From Spinacia oleracea (taxonomy: Eukaryota; Streptophyta; Magnoliopsida; Caryophyllales; Amaranthaceae), in contig NC_079489.1 in assembly GCF_020520425.1 (NCBI RefSeq), forward strand, positions 17,632,001 through 17,696,000: DNA of 64,000 nt. The letters are read 5' to 3'. Of this stretch, positions 22,710-33,400 are shown in pieces (position 1 is the first letter of the stretch; every line of letters starts with the position of its first letter). The notes below the pieces were generated by a model. It did no database searches. It had not been told where the DNA came from and saw only the letters and a program-made list of their open reading frames with translations. The translations under genes were made by a program, and so were the position numbers.

Positions 22710-25308
22710 TTATGTCAAGGATTCAAGGCCAATTTTCTCCATGATTAACTTAAGCTTCTGTTCCAGTTCTTCTTGTTTCTTCTTAGCTTCATTTTCCTTT
22801 CTCAAAGTTTCAGCTTTATGATGCTCAAATTCAGCTCGCATCGTGTTGTTCTCATTCTGGAGTTGCACTACAGTTACTTCCAACTCAGCCCTTCCTTTCT
22901 TCCCGTCCTTGGACAACACCGGGTGACCTTTACCCAACCCCCGTGCATAACCTGAACGATATCCAAGAACTTTTTCATAGGCCACATCTACGGAAACATT
23001 GTCTGCACCTTTCTCTCCAACTTCTTTCTCATGCAACTGTTTAAACTCGTTGTACTTAATTTCAGCCTCGTCATCAAACTTTCCATTTTTGTGCCTATCG
23101 ATAATATAAAAGTAAGAAGAGAGAAAGTGATGAGTGTAGGAGTTAAACTGTATGCAACCAGACTATCCTTGCATTGACAAATTAATACCTCTTTGTCTTC
23201 TCCCATAGCTTCAAATACATAGGGTCGCCATTAGCTTGTGTTGTTAATGTAGTTGCATTTGAACTAGATGCATTTGTGGCCTCGTTCTCCTCTTCACGCT
23301 CATTACTACCTGCCTCTGCCTCAAGTTCCTAGGAAATTTATACAGTAAAGTTTTCATTCTCCTCATCGTTCCAAACATAGTGCCAACCACGCCAGTTTTC
23401 TAGATGTTAATTTTTCAGACAGATAAAACATGCACATAACAATCATACAGCAGTTGTTATGTCACTGTTGAATGATTGAACAGAATAAGATGACTAAAGC
23501 CACTGCACATTTCAACAAAGTATTGACAAACAAATACGTTGGTAATTTCTTTGCTAGAACTTCTAGTTGCTCAAAACCTGAAGAAACTCTAGAGTCTATA
23601 CGGAGATTTGGAACATAAGTAGTCAGTAGACTCGGTAGGTGTAGGGTAGATAACTAACCTAGAGCAAGCTGATAATATATACAGTAAAGTTTTCAATAAT
23701 TATAAACAGTAAAGTTTGACAAGAAGTTTGACAAGAAGCTCACCAATTCATAAATTGTCCTAGCTATTGATTTGGCACCACAAGCTGACCGGATCTTCTT
23801 TGAAAGAGCATTCGCCCTATTCTTTTCACTTCTTTCCTATTATTTACAAAACTGTATATTAAATTACTAAACGATGACAATGCAAATAAATATATATATC
23901 GTAATTAATACTTGCCCTCTGTTTAGGAAGGTTCCAATAGCTATATATAAGCCACCTCCATTGAGCAAGATCAATTGTTGCTGGGCAGGCACGCTCCACC
24001 TCTTTCAAATTTCTGCTCTTTGAAAAATAGGCCGCCTTCAGCCTTTCTCTCCGATGTCTGTAAAGGGCAGAACATTGAATCCTTAGTGCTTTCTCAATGT
24101 GTGCACCGTCAGCTTCACTGAAGTCATACTTAGCCTACAAAAAGTTGAAGACGACAGCTTGTTATAAAAGAGAAGTTCAACTTGCTGCTGCTGGTCACAG
24201 CAAAGACTAGCAGAAATGGTGGCTTGCATGATTAAAACAATATTTCAAACTCAAGGAAGCAAGAAACTAAAGTACCTAGATGTTCATTTAATCCCAATTC
24301 ATCTTCCACAAACAATATCATATTTCAGTGAAGAAACAGAGATTAAAATCTAACAATATTTTATATTTGGAAGTACAAGTTCTTTTCTGCTTCTTTGACA
24401 AATCATCTAGCTTTGCAGTTTATTCACCAAGTCTGTGAACATCTCCATGTATTGCTAGCAGACAAAGCTTAAGGAGAGAATAATAAATTACTGGTAGCAG
24501 CCTTGAATTAGTAAGCCATACCTTAATCCTACTATACAATCGATCTGTTGCTTCTTCAGGCATGTCATTCCAACTTGTAACACTAAGAGGGCATATTTCT
24601 TTCACCCAATCAGTACATTCGGCCACAAATTGATTTGCACGATCGCCCACAATAGATCCCAAAGCTGCTGGAATACGAACTTTGACCTTTCCTGGTTGCA
24701 CACTTCTCAACTTTTTATATTTAAGTGCTCTGCTTGGACCTCGAAAGGGACCTGAAAACAAAAGAATGTAAACAAAACAGATATAGAAAATGATGTATCT
24801 TCTGAGGATTTCTCTATTTTTGTTGGGGATGGGGGGAAGGAAGTTGTTATAGTTTTACTTAGCTGTTCACTGAAGTTTCTGTAAGATCAAATTTCTAGTT
24901 TAGAATCTGTTTCTGAGATAGAAATATTAGAATCTGTTTCTGAGATAGTAATATTAGAATCTGTTTTTCCATTCTAAGAATATGTTTTTCTTAATATTCA
25001 GTTGTATAAATCTAGAAGATGTGTGTGGAAACATGAAATTGTTTATAATTAATTGACTTCGGCTCTTAAAGTAGATCATCTAGCAGTCTATGTACTAACA
25101 ATTGGGAATTCCAAAGTAGAATATTGCAAGTTGTTATAACAGATAGAAAATTGCTTGATCCTGCTGACGTATTTCTACCTTGTCTTTTTTTCTTTGGTTG
25201 TTGAATGGTAGACTCTACGAGGTGATTACTATTGTTAGATTCTAATTGCGATAACGATGATTGAGTCTCCGGATTCATTGTTCTTTTTCCTACAAAATCA
25301 GAAGACAT
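22710..25308 (-). CDS. Plant transposase Ptta/En/Spm family (TNPA-like), 6 exons
   Basis: Exons on -: 25308-25179, 24751-24522, 24134-23916, 23836-23744, 23328-23189 and 23094-22710. They join in frame to 398 aa with no stop. Exon 3 uses a GC donor (GCAAGT); the other introns are GT-AG. Residues about 45-120 carry the family signature GPFRGPSRALKY, IPAALGSIVG and W-P-E-E blocks. A W-x-W-L-I-Y-S-Y-W segment follows (about 185), then YEKVLGYRSGYARGLG and a C-terminal coiled coil rich in E/K/Q. In En/Spm the analogous protein binds subterminal repeats; here the tcgccct arrays at both ends are the likely targets. An alternative start is the ATG at 25278. A CT-rich leader with a donor near 26581 suggests a 5'-UTR exon. 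Confidence 0.85.
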
Positions 25309-27164
25309 TTCTTAGAATATGCCTTAGCAATTAATACATCAGCAGTAGCAGCAAAAGAAGTTAGCTATGACAAGAAAGAGAAAGCAAGGAGGGGCATTGA
25401 CAATCAAAAAGGATAAGATATCTCAACCTCAAAACAAAAGCTTAAGCATTTACAGACTTCTTTAATGATACACTAATCTGGAAGTTCTGTGAGGCCCAAA
25501 TGGAACTGTATTCAAGTTAAAGAAAAGTAGTTATCGAAGGAAGCTAAATATACCTCAACCTACACTGATCAAATTTAAGGACAGTCAAATCAGCAAGTCT
25601 CTCCAAAGATACTCAGCTAACAAGTAGACAGATTGCTTGCTAGATGATTTTTATTGCACTTTCCAAAGATAGTAAGTGATTGGAACTGTTTCGACAAGTT
25701 CTTCTGTTATGACTAGTACTGTTGAGATAAGGCTTGATTTGAAGCACACCCAGTTACCTCACCTACATGTTTAGGTCAACCTTGATCGAAAATGTGCTTC
25801 ATTGCTAAGCAATATACAACATATTAACCAAATGATAATAGTATCTTCTTTTTTTGAGGGGAAATGATAATAGTATCTCGTTCTCGCTAACTTACAAGTA
25901 GTATATATGTGTTTTATTGATTTCGGAAAATTCGATCCTCCTACCCCCCTCTATAATGCCATATTTTTAATTTACTCCTGATATATTTTTTCTGATCCAC
26001 CCATTTGTTTATGTTGACAACTCTCCGAACAAAAGTATTGAGTATTGACTTTGACTAGTTGATCTTGGACACAACTTATAAAGCTCATCTCCTGTCATTA
26101 GCTTTTACAATCTGTTTGAAGTTTAGACTTAATAAGGAGTGATATGAAACAAAGACTTACATGAAAGCGGAAAAAAACAGTAAATCCAATCATAATACAG
26201 ATTACATTGTACTTCGTATGTGATTATCAACTATACACAAGGAGTACATTAAGCCATATCGTAATTCTACGGGTTCATTCTAGGATGTTACACATATGCA
26301 TATTTAATATAATAACAAAGAGAAAATAATGAATTTGGCCAGAAAAATAAGATAGGACTAATGTGCAGTGCAAACCCGAACCAAATGCCTTTAAACAGAG
26401 ATAAGAGACTATAGTGCTATGAGAAAATAACATTCACAGGGCAGAGCACCAGATTAATTCTCCCACAAATTAAATTTCCCATGGATTCAATTTAATCAAA
26501 TTCAATTGAATCAAACTGAAGTAACAGAAATATAAACAAAACTAAAACATGAAATTGGTGATTTTGGAGAGAGTAAAAACCTTCTCAGAGTACTGACAGG
26601 GAACGCAAGGACGAGAAGGAGAGCACTCAAAAATAGTTTCCGACGCCCTATTCCTTCTTTTTCTTCGTTTTCTCTACTACATACAACAACAAATCATAAA
26701 AAATATGACACAAGTTACTGTACAAATCCTAATTCGTCAATTAGGTTCAAAATTCAAATACCAGCTCACAAAAAAAAACGCAAAGAGAGAAGAGGTTGAG
26801 CAAATACGATACCAGACGAACTTCAGGGGAACTTCAGATAGGTGCTATTGGACCGAATTTCAGGCGACCTCAATCGAATTTCAGGCTACCTCAACAAAAT
26901 TTCAGGCAAACTCTACCAAATTTTAGGCGAACCAAAATGCAGAGTATTAGGGTTTATGACCAGCGAGATTGAAGATGGAGAGGGATTGAGAAAGATAAAT
27001 TAGAGCTTCTAAATTGCAGATTTAGGGAGAGAGGAAGCTGAATATAGAGAAATCAAATTTCATTTCCTTCATTTTGGGATTCTCGCGAATAGAAGTTAGG
27101 GTGAAGCACTGGTGCAGTGGTGCGTTCCTGGAGTTAATTCTTTTGTTTTTTTTTTAAATAATTG
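25309..27164 (-). promoter_or_regulatory. Leader/promoter side of the CACTA gene
   Basis: No coding frame. On - the segment 26950-26581 is CT-rich and ends in gagaag|gttttt, a plausible 5'-UTR exon and donor for the TNPA-like gene. The small + frame at 26705-26926 has no recognisable content. Confidence 0.4.
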
Positions 27165-27400
27165 ATCAAAGAGGGCGAATCATAAAAGTCGCCCTTCTAT
27201 TACTTCTTCTATTATTAAAGACAACAAACCGTTGGAAGTTGTCCTTTCTGTTCTTATCAAAGAAGGCAAAATAACATTTCGCCCTCTTTGTTTTTATAAA
27301 AAAGGACGCCATTTTTTTGCCCTGTTTGCCTTTTTATACAAGGGCGACTTTGTTGGCGCCTTTATTTTTACAAAATAATCGCCCTCGTTGCTACTGATTC
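27165..27400. repeat. Right subterminal repeats of CACTA element
   Basis: Repeated agggcga / tcgccct words (for example gatcaaagagggcgaatc near the inner edge) mirror the left subterminal zone. Confidence 0.8.
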
Positions 27401-27411
27401 TTGTAGTGGTA

Positions 27412-28737
27412 CAATAAGAGGTTAAAAGAAGATAGTACTAGTAGTACATGGACGATTTTTACCAACTTGTCAAATCATGCAACAGTTTAAACAACTACGG
27501 AGTAGTCGCTATCTGTCATCATGGGTTATAATAAAGGAATGACTCAATTAAGTTACGTAATTAATATCTCCTCTATTTTGTACAGTTGTAAATAGTTTAT
27601 TTTGATATTGATGCAAATAATGAGCTTTCAAATTTCAAACCCATGATAGAATGACCAACATTAACACGACAATAATAGTTTGATTTAGCGTGTTTAAATT
27701 GGAGGTACGCATATGTGAAGTGGTGTTGGTGACCTAGATAATTGACATTGGTCGATATTTTGGAAACGCAATACATAATTGTGTAGTGCTAAATCATAAC
27801 GTAACTTATCATTAACCGAATGAAGTGAAATGAAATGACCTAGAAAAACATGAACTTAAGAAAAGGCATAGACGTAGCTAAAATGTTATCAAAATGAACA
27901 AGAATTTCCCCATAAACACCCGTCATAACCTTGAGTACGTCTTCCCAACTATAACCTTAACCCAATTATGAGCCAACATAACCTAATACAAACCCAACTT
28001 ATTTTAGTTTTGACTCTTAACATTGTGGCGATGACCAAATAAATTAACCGCACCTCTTAACCATGTATATGCGGCACATTCTAATTAGTCTACATACTAA
28101 TAATTTGAAATTTTATAGTGTGTCAGTGTATGACCGTTGTCCATGGATAAATATGCACATGTTCTTAATTTACTACTTCACTTTTTCTTCTTTGATTTTT
28201 CCATAATTTGCGTTATAGATATAAAGAAGTTCTTCACTTAGTTATTTCCATTTTCTTCCTTATTCGTCCTTGATTTACCATTATTACATTTATAAAATAA
28301 AAATTTAACATAGGTAGTGGTTCCAAAATTTCAGGGAATTTGGGTAATTCAAATGGGGGAAGTAGTAGGCAGTTGTTTTGCTATTGTAACGATGTAGTTG
28401 TTCTACGATTGGATAAGAACGGGTCGAATGTGTTAGGTTATGAACGATCCAATTGACATGTGAAAAAACCATAATTGCCAGAATACAAATTAATTGCACA
28501 TAATCAATGAGCATAATTCAGTATACATACTTTGTGATGCGTGTCTTCCATTGCTGCTCCCAAACCGAACAAGAATAAGTTATAACGCCAAACGTCATTC
28601 CTACGTAGAAAGTCCACATCACGTTCATATTCGCCTTAGGTTCAACCAACTAGGACATCACCTAAGGTATTATTACTTCGGGATCTCACTTTTTATGTGA
28701 GAGGCAAGGATAAGAAAATTCGCGTGTACATTATAAT
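27412..28737. other. Intergenic, nothing recognised
   Basis: AT-rich. Short frames on both strands (28305-28514 -, 28494-28700 +) lack recognisable content. Confidence 0.45.
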
Positions 28738-29157
28738 CATAGACTATATATTTATATATATGTATATATAGGGGAGTTTTTTGTTGAGCATTGGGAGCGT
28801 CCGCGTAGGATTGTCCAGTTATTAATTTATATTTAAATATTAAGATTTAGGAATTATAACATAAAGTAAATACGCCTAGGATAAGGAACGTGAATTTTGA
28901 AAAGATAAGATTAAGTGAATATTTAAAAGATATAATTTGATAAATACTTTTTTTTTTTTTATCATTTTTTAAAAGATAAAATCAGATATATGTTAACATA
29001 ACTTCATATCCAGTGTTAAATTTTATCCCCTATGTAAATTCTTTGACATGATGCATCGGCCGGAACAATGAAAGTTGATGGATGGAGGAAATGGTAAAAA
29101 AAATCAAATAATACAACACAACCTAAATTAACTCAGGCAATGCATGGGCTTAAATCT
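28738..29157 (+). mobile_element. Helitron, short non-autonomous copy
   Basis: Carries the family 5' sequence tatataggggagttttttg...gagcattgggagcgtcc from 28757, and matches the inner parts of the 9111-11420 element (kaagattaa...aaagatataa, then aatcaaataatacaacacaa). The 3' end caggcaatgcatgggcttaaatctaat is a mutated hairpin-plus-CTAG terminus. The exact 5' tip is unclear, probably TC near 28739. Confidence 0.55.
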
Positions 29158-29372
29158 AATAATGTATAAAATTAATTATTTAACCATTTAAAATGTTTAT
29201 CTATCAACTTACTTTTTTTTTATAAATATAAAAGTTAATCAAAAAATATTAAAAGTTACAATTTTTTTTTTGGTAAATAGTAAATAATACCTTTTGATAA
29301 GCAAATGGAGTAGCCAAGTAGTCGATCAGAGTTCAGAAAATACCTCAGCCAAAAAGTCCACAATCTTTTGGG

Positions 29373-30227
29373 GAGTTAAGATAAAGAATGGGGTCTCACC
29401 TTTGCAATTTTTCACCATTAAGGATCCGAACCTTTTTTCCACCGTTTAGGACCCGTAAAGTATATTCCGGCGAAAATTAGCTAATAAATATGAAAGTTTA
29501 GACCCCATGGTTAAAAGGTTAGTCCCCATAGTTAAAAGGTTAGTCCCTTACACGTGTCAGCGTATCATTTGCGGTGCAATAAACAAGAAACCAATTAATA
29601 TGCAACACATGTCACAACAAAAATGAAAGAAAAAAAAGAACGGGGAAAAGGTAGAACAAAGGGGAATTGCAGAATATTAGCAGGGGAATTTGAAATAAAA
29701 AATTAAAATTTGATTATAGCCCGTGTCTTTGAGAGGAGTAGCACTCCGTATTCTCAACAACAACAGGGCGTATATACAATATTATACCCCGTGATTGTAT
29801 TGTTTCTCCTTTTCTGCATTGTATTGTTGATTTGATTAAAGCATATACTGTAATTATGAATGTTTACAGTTTACAATTGTTTTTCCTTTTCTGCATTGTA
29901 TTGCTTACAATTAAGCCAACTTCACTTTTTGGTTAAAACAGTTAAGCAGAGCTGCTGTATTTTTTTAAAATTAAGATCTGCAAGCATAGGAACAAGCAAG
30001 CAGTAGCAATCATTTTTGGACACTTTAATTCAACGCAAACTTTCAGATTTTAATTAAATGTTTTTAATTTTTTTTATAAATAATTTATGTTTTGGTTAAG
30101 GGTGATTTAGCGGGGAGTTAACTTGCCGGAAAATGAAGTTAAGGTCCCAAAGGGTGGAAAAAAAAAGGTGCAGGTCCCAAAGGGTGAAAAATTCCAAAGG
30201 TGAGTCCTCAAATATTAGCTTAACTCA
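29373..30227. mobile_element. Non-autonomous MULE-like element upstream of PEX13, 855 bp
   Basis: Diverged inverted ends of about 100 bp: left gagttaagataaagaatg...ggtctcacctttgcaattt, right (inverted) gagttaagctaatatttg...ggactcacctttggaattt. The flanks tcttttggg (29364-29372) and tattttggg (30228-30236) match at 8 of 9 bases, as expected for a Mutator-type duplication. There is no coding frame. The right end lies about 240 bp before the PEX13 start codon. Confidence 0.6.
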
Positions 30228-30377
30228 TATTTTGGGTGAAAAAAGAAAAGAAAATTAAAAAAAAAAAAAAAAAAAACGCGGATGCATTTTCTTCACAATT
30301 TCCATTGGCATTTTATTTTGCCGGTCGTTTTTATTATTTTAGCCCCCATAGTTCTCAATTATTACCAGTATGATATT

Positions 30378-30465
30378 GGAGTAGCTCTTTCTCTCTCCTA
30401 TCTTTTTCGGCGCTTTCTCTCTCCTAACTTCTCGGCGCTTTCTCTCAATTATCCCGGAGTCGTCA
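30378..30465 (+). promoter_or_regulatory. PEX13 5' leader
   Basis: A CT-rich leader with a short direct repeat, cggcgctttctctc, at about 30410 and 30433. The transcription start is not determinable. The intergenic part between the MULE-like element and the leader is only about 150 bp and includes an A-run near 30255-30276. Confidence 0.4.
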
Positions 30466-33400
30466 ATGGCGACTACTCAAGGAGGTATTTTCCCTTCTTT
30501 AAAACCCCAATTTTTAATCAATTTCGTAGTTTAATTGTATTTTTTCTCTATATAATTTGATTTAAATTTTTCGTTAATTCTAGGGATTGCATGGGTAATA
30601 AACGATTATTTTGGATACGATTGATTCGATTTTTTAGGGTTTTCGCTTATAGTTACGTTTTCTCTGCAATTTAGCTTAGGAATTGTGGAGTTTTGGCCAT
30701 CTTTCATGACAAAAGTTGATTAATTTGGGTTTTTGTTCTTGGTTTTGGAGTTCTACTGTTAATAAAATTCTGCCAATTCCTAATTTTATTTTCCGAAGAT
30801 TAGTGGTTCTTTGGTGTAGAATTGAAGAATTATTATGGATGTATGATCTCCAATCACCGAAACACCTTCATGATGCAAGTTAAGAGGAAGGGAAGACAAA
30901 TGGAGGAAATAAACAGCTTATAGCTTCTGTTAAACTGCGAAAATTGTGCTGATTACAAAGTTTTTGAGCAGCTTGTGCTAATATGAAAATTTATAAGTGA
31001 TTGCATGCATTATTCCTCCTTTGCAAGGTCAATAAATTATCTGTCCAATCCATGGAGGAGTTCAATTGGGCTAGGGGATTGATATTACTGTGAAGGGAGT
31101 TTTTTTGAGATAACATAGTGTATTATCCTAAGGATGCATTGTTTCTTTTCTATGTTCAGCTAGTGGACCTCCACCGAAACCTTGGGAAAGATCAGGATCG
31201 TCGTCATCTGGTCCAGCACCATTTAGACCCCCTTCGTCTGGTACTACAAGTGACGTCGTGGAGGCTTCTGGGACTGCAAAACCGGGAGAAATTGTTTCAA
31301 CTTCTGATCGCAATACTACTATGAACACAAATTCTGTTGGCAGGCCTCTCCCGTCAAGGCCTTGGGAGAGTAATACCGGAAACAGCAGTTATGGAGGTAG
31401 TTGTTTTTTCGTTTCATTGAGACATGTTTATCAGAACAAGAGCTTCATTAGAAGCATTCGGACTTGGGAGTAATGAGTTGTGGTGTTGTTTATTTGTTAC
31501 TCTGTATTTGTTATTGTTCTTCTGAAATCTGAACCTTTTGATAAAATGATATTTGCAGGAATCAATTCTGGCATGGCATATAACTCTGGATATGGATCAG
31601 GGATGTATAATTCAGTTGGTGGGGGTTATGGAGGGATGAGTGGGGGTATGTATGGTAGTAGCAGCATGTATAGAGGGGGAATTGGAGGGGGATATGGAGG
31701 GGGAATGGGAGGCGGATATGGTGGCGGGCTTTATGGTTCTGGAATGTATGGAGGAGGAGGGGGGATGTACAATAGCGGCTTGGGAGGAACCATGGGTGGT
31801 TATGGAATGGGCATGGGCATGGGGGGTCCCTTTGGACCTCAAGATCCCAATAATCCTCCTCCATCTCCACCTGGATTTTGGATTTCTTTCCTTCGTGTGG
31901 TAAGTATTAACTTGATTTTATCTTATCATTTTTGATACAAATCATGCACTCTACCATGTGTGTTTGGATGATTTCTTTTGATTGAAAGCCATGTTATGAT
32001 TTTCTGCTTATATATTAAACACAATCTAGTGGATATCTAGATGTGATTACATGGTTTGTGCATGTCACTCTTAGAAGGAATTTGAGTTTCTTTGTTGACC
32101 TAATTATTTTAGATATTGTTTCTCGTTCATTGTTGCCGAAAGTGGATGAAGGCCAAATAGCAAGCCTCTCGTTGAGTGATTTCAGGCTTAACTATGGGGT
32201 GTTGTGTTGCAGATACTATCACTTTATTGAGTAACTGCGACAACTTGGTGATATATTGAATTGTATATTATAGAGAAGATTGATAGACTTCAAAAATAGT
32301 TTTCGTGTCTGATTAGGACTTGGGTGATGGTGGGAAGTGTTAATGCATAAATTAGAGGTAAATAGAATAGGCAATCAGTATGAAAATATATGGAATTAGA
32401 TGCAACTTAGTCCTTTTAAAGGCGTCTCTGTTCTAAATGCACAATTATTTCATTTGCATGTCTGTCAATTAGAGTTCCGATTAGCAAATATTCCCATATC
32501 ACCATATGCAATGTTCATGAATGATGCTGATCATGCTGAGTTTTAATTCCAAATTTGAGCTGCATCACTGTTCAAATGTCATGGTTCTTTGGGGTCCTAG
32601 TTTTATAGTACTTTTCTTGGTACTTCTGTGTGCTTGGTAAGGGGAGAGGAGGGAGCTGTTGGTGGTCGGCGACCCTTGCCATGTTTAAAAAAAAGAACAT
32701 AAACAGGGAAATTTAAGGTCTTCAAAGAACTTTCCCTATTTTAAAGATATGTAGATAATGTGGGTAATTCGTGGATCATGTGGGTAAAGTGAGTTTCTTA
32801 TTCTCTGTATGTTCCATAGCATGGATCTCTGCAAATGTCAAAAAGTAATAATGAAAAAGTTGCATAAACCTTTTTTTTTGAGGGGTGGGGACAGGGGACT
32901 CAATTTTCAATGCCCTTTGAGTTTTTTATCCTCTGTGTGTTCCGTGGTATGGTTCTCTGCAAATATAAAAAAATAACAATGAAAAATTTACATAAACCTT
33001 TTTCATTTTTCTTTTTGTGGGTTGGGTGGGGTGGGGACAGGACTGATTTTTCAACGCCCTACGCTCCTCTTAAGTGTTCATTAATGCTCAAGTTGCTAGT
33101 TTTTATCTGTCTGTTATTCCTTTCTTTGTGCTTCAGTTTTTTTTTTTTATTTAGGATGTATTTTTATTTGTGATCCTGTGAGCCTAATGCCCTTTGTTTG
33201 GTTCAATTGTGCTACCTTGTCTAATTTGTTGACTTATTTTGGACAAGAAAATGGTCCCAGTTCCGTTACAAGAGTTCATCGTTGCCTTAGCTAATCTCTT
33301 GGTTGCTTTTAGTCGGAGGTTGGGGGGGGGGGGGGGGGGGGGGGGGGGAGGGTCACAAACCTAAAAGAAAGACAGTCTTATAATGACCGCTTGATCATTT

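Larger units (their letters stand above)
20742..27408 (-). mobile_element. CACTA (En/Spm) element, 6667 bp, TSD GTA
   Basis: Left end CACTACAACAAACAGGATCA and right end (read inverted) CACTACAAGAATCAGTAGCA share the CACTACAA start. Direct GTA copies flank both ends (20739-20741, 27409-27411). Subterminal zones (about 20760-21090 and 27165-27390) are filled with tcgccct / agggcga words in both orientations. The coding strand is -: a six-exon TNPA-like gene and, nearer the left end, a receptor-kinase fragment. I see no TNP2/TNPD catalytic transposase, so the element is probably non-autonomous. Confidence 0.88.

Noticed and set aside
31562..31903. Extra genes overlapping the PEX13 glycine-rich exon
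   Set aside because: Frames on the other strand and in other phases are shadows of the low-complexity exon.
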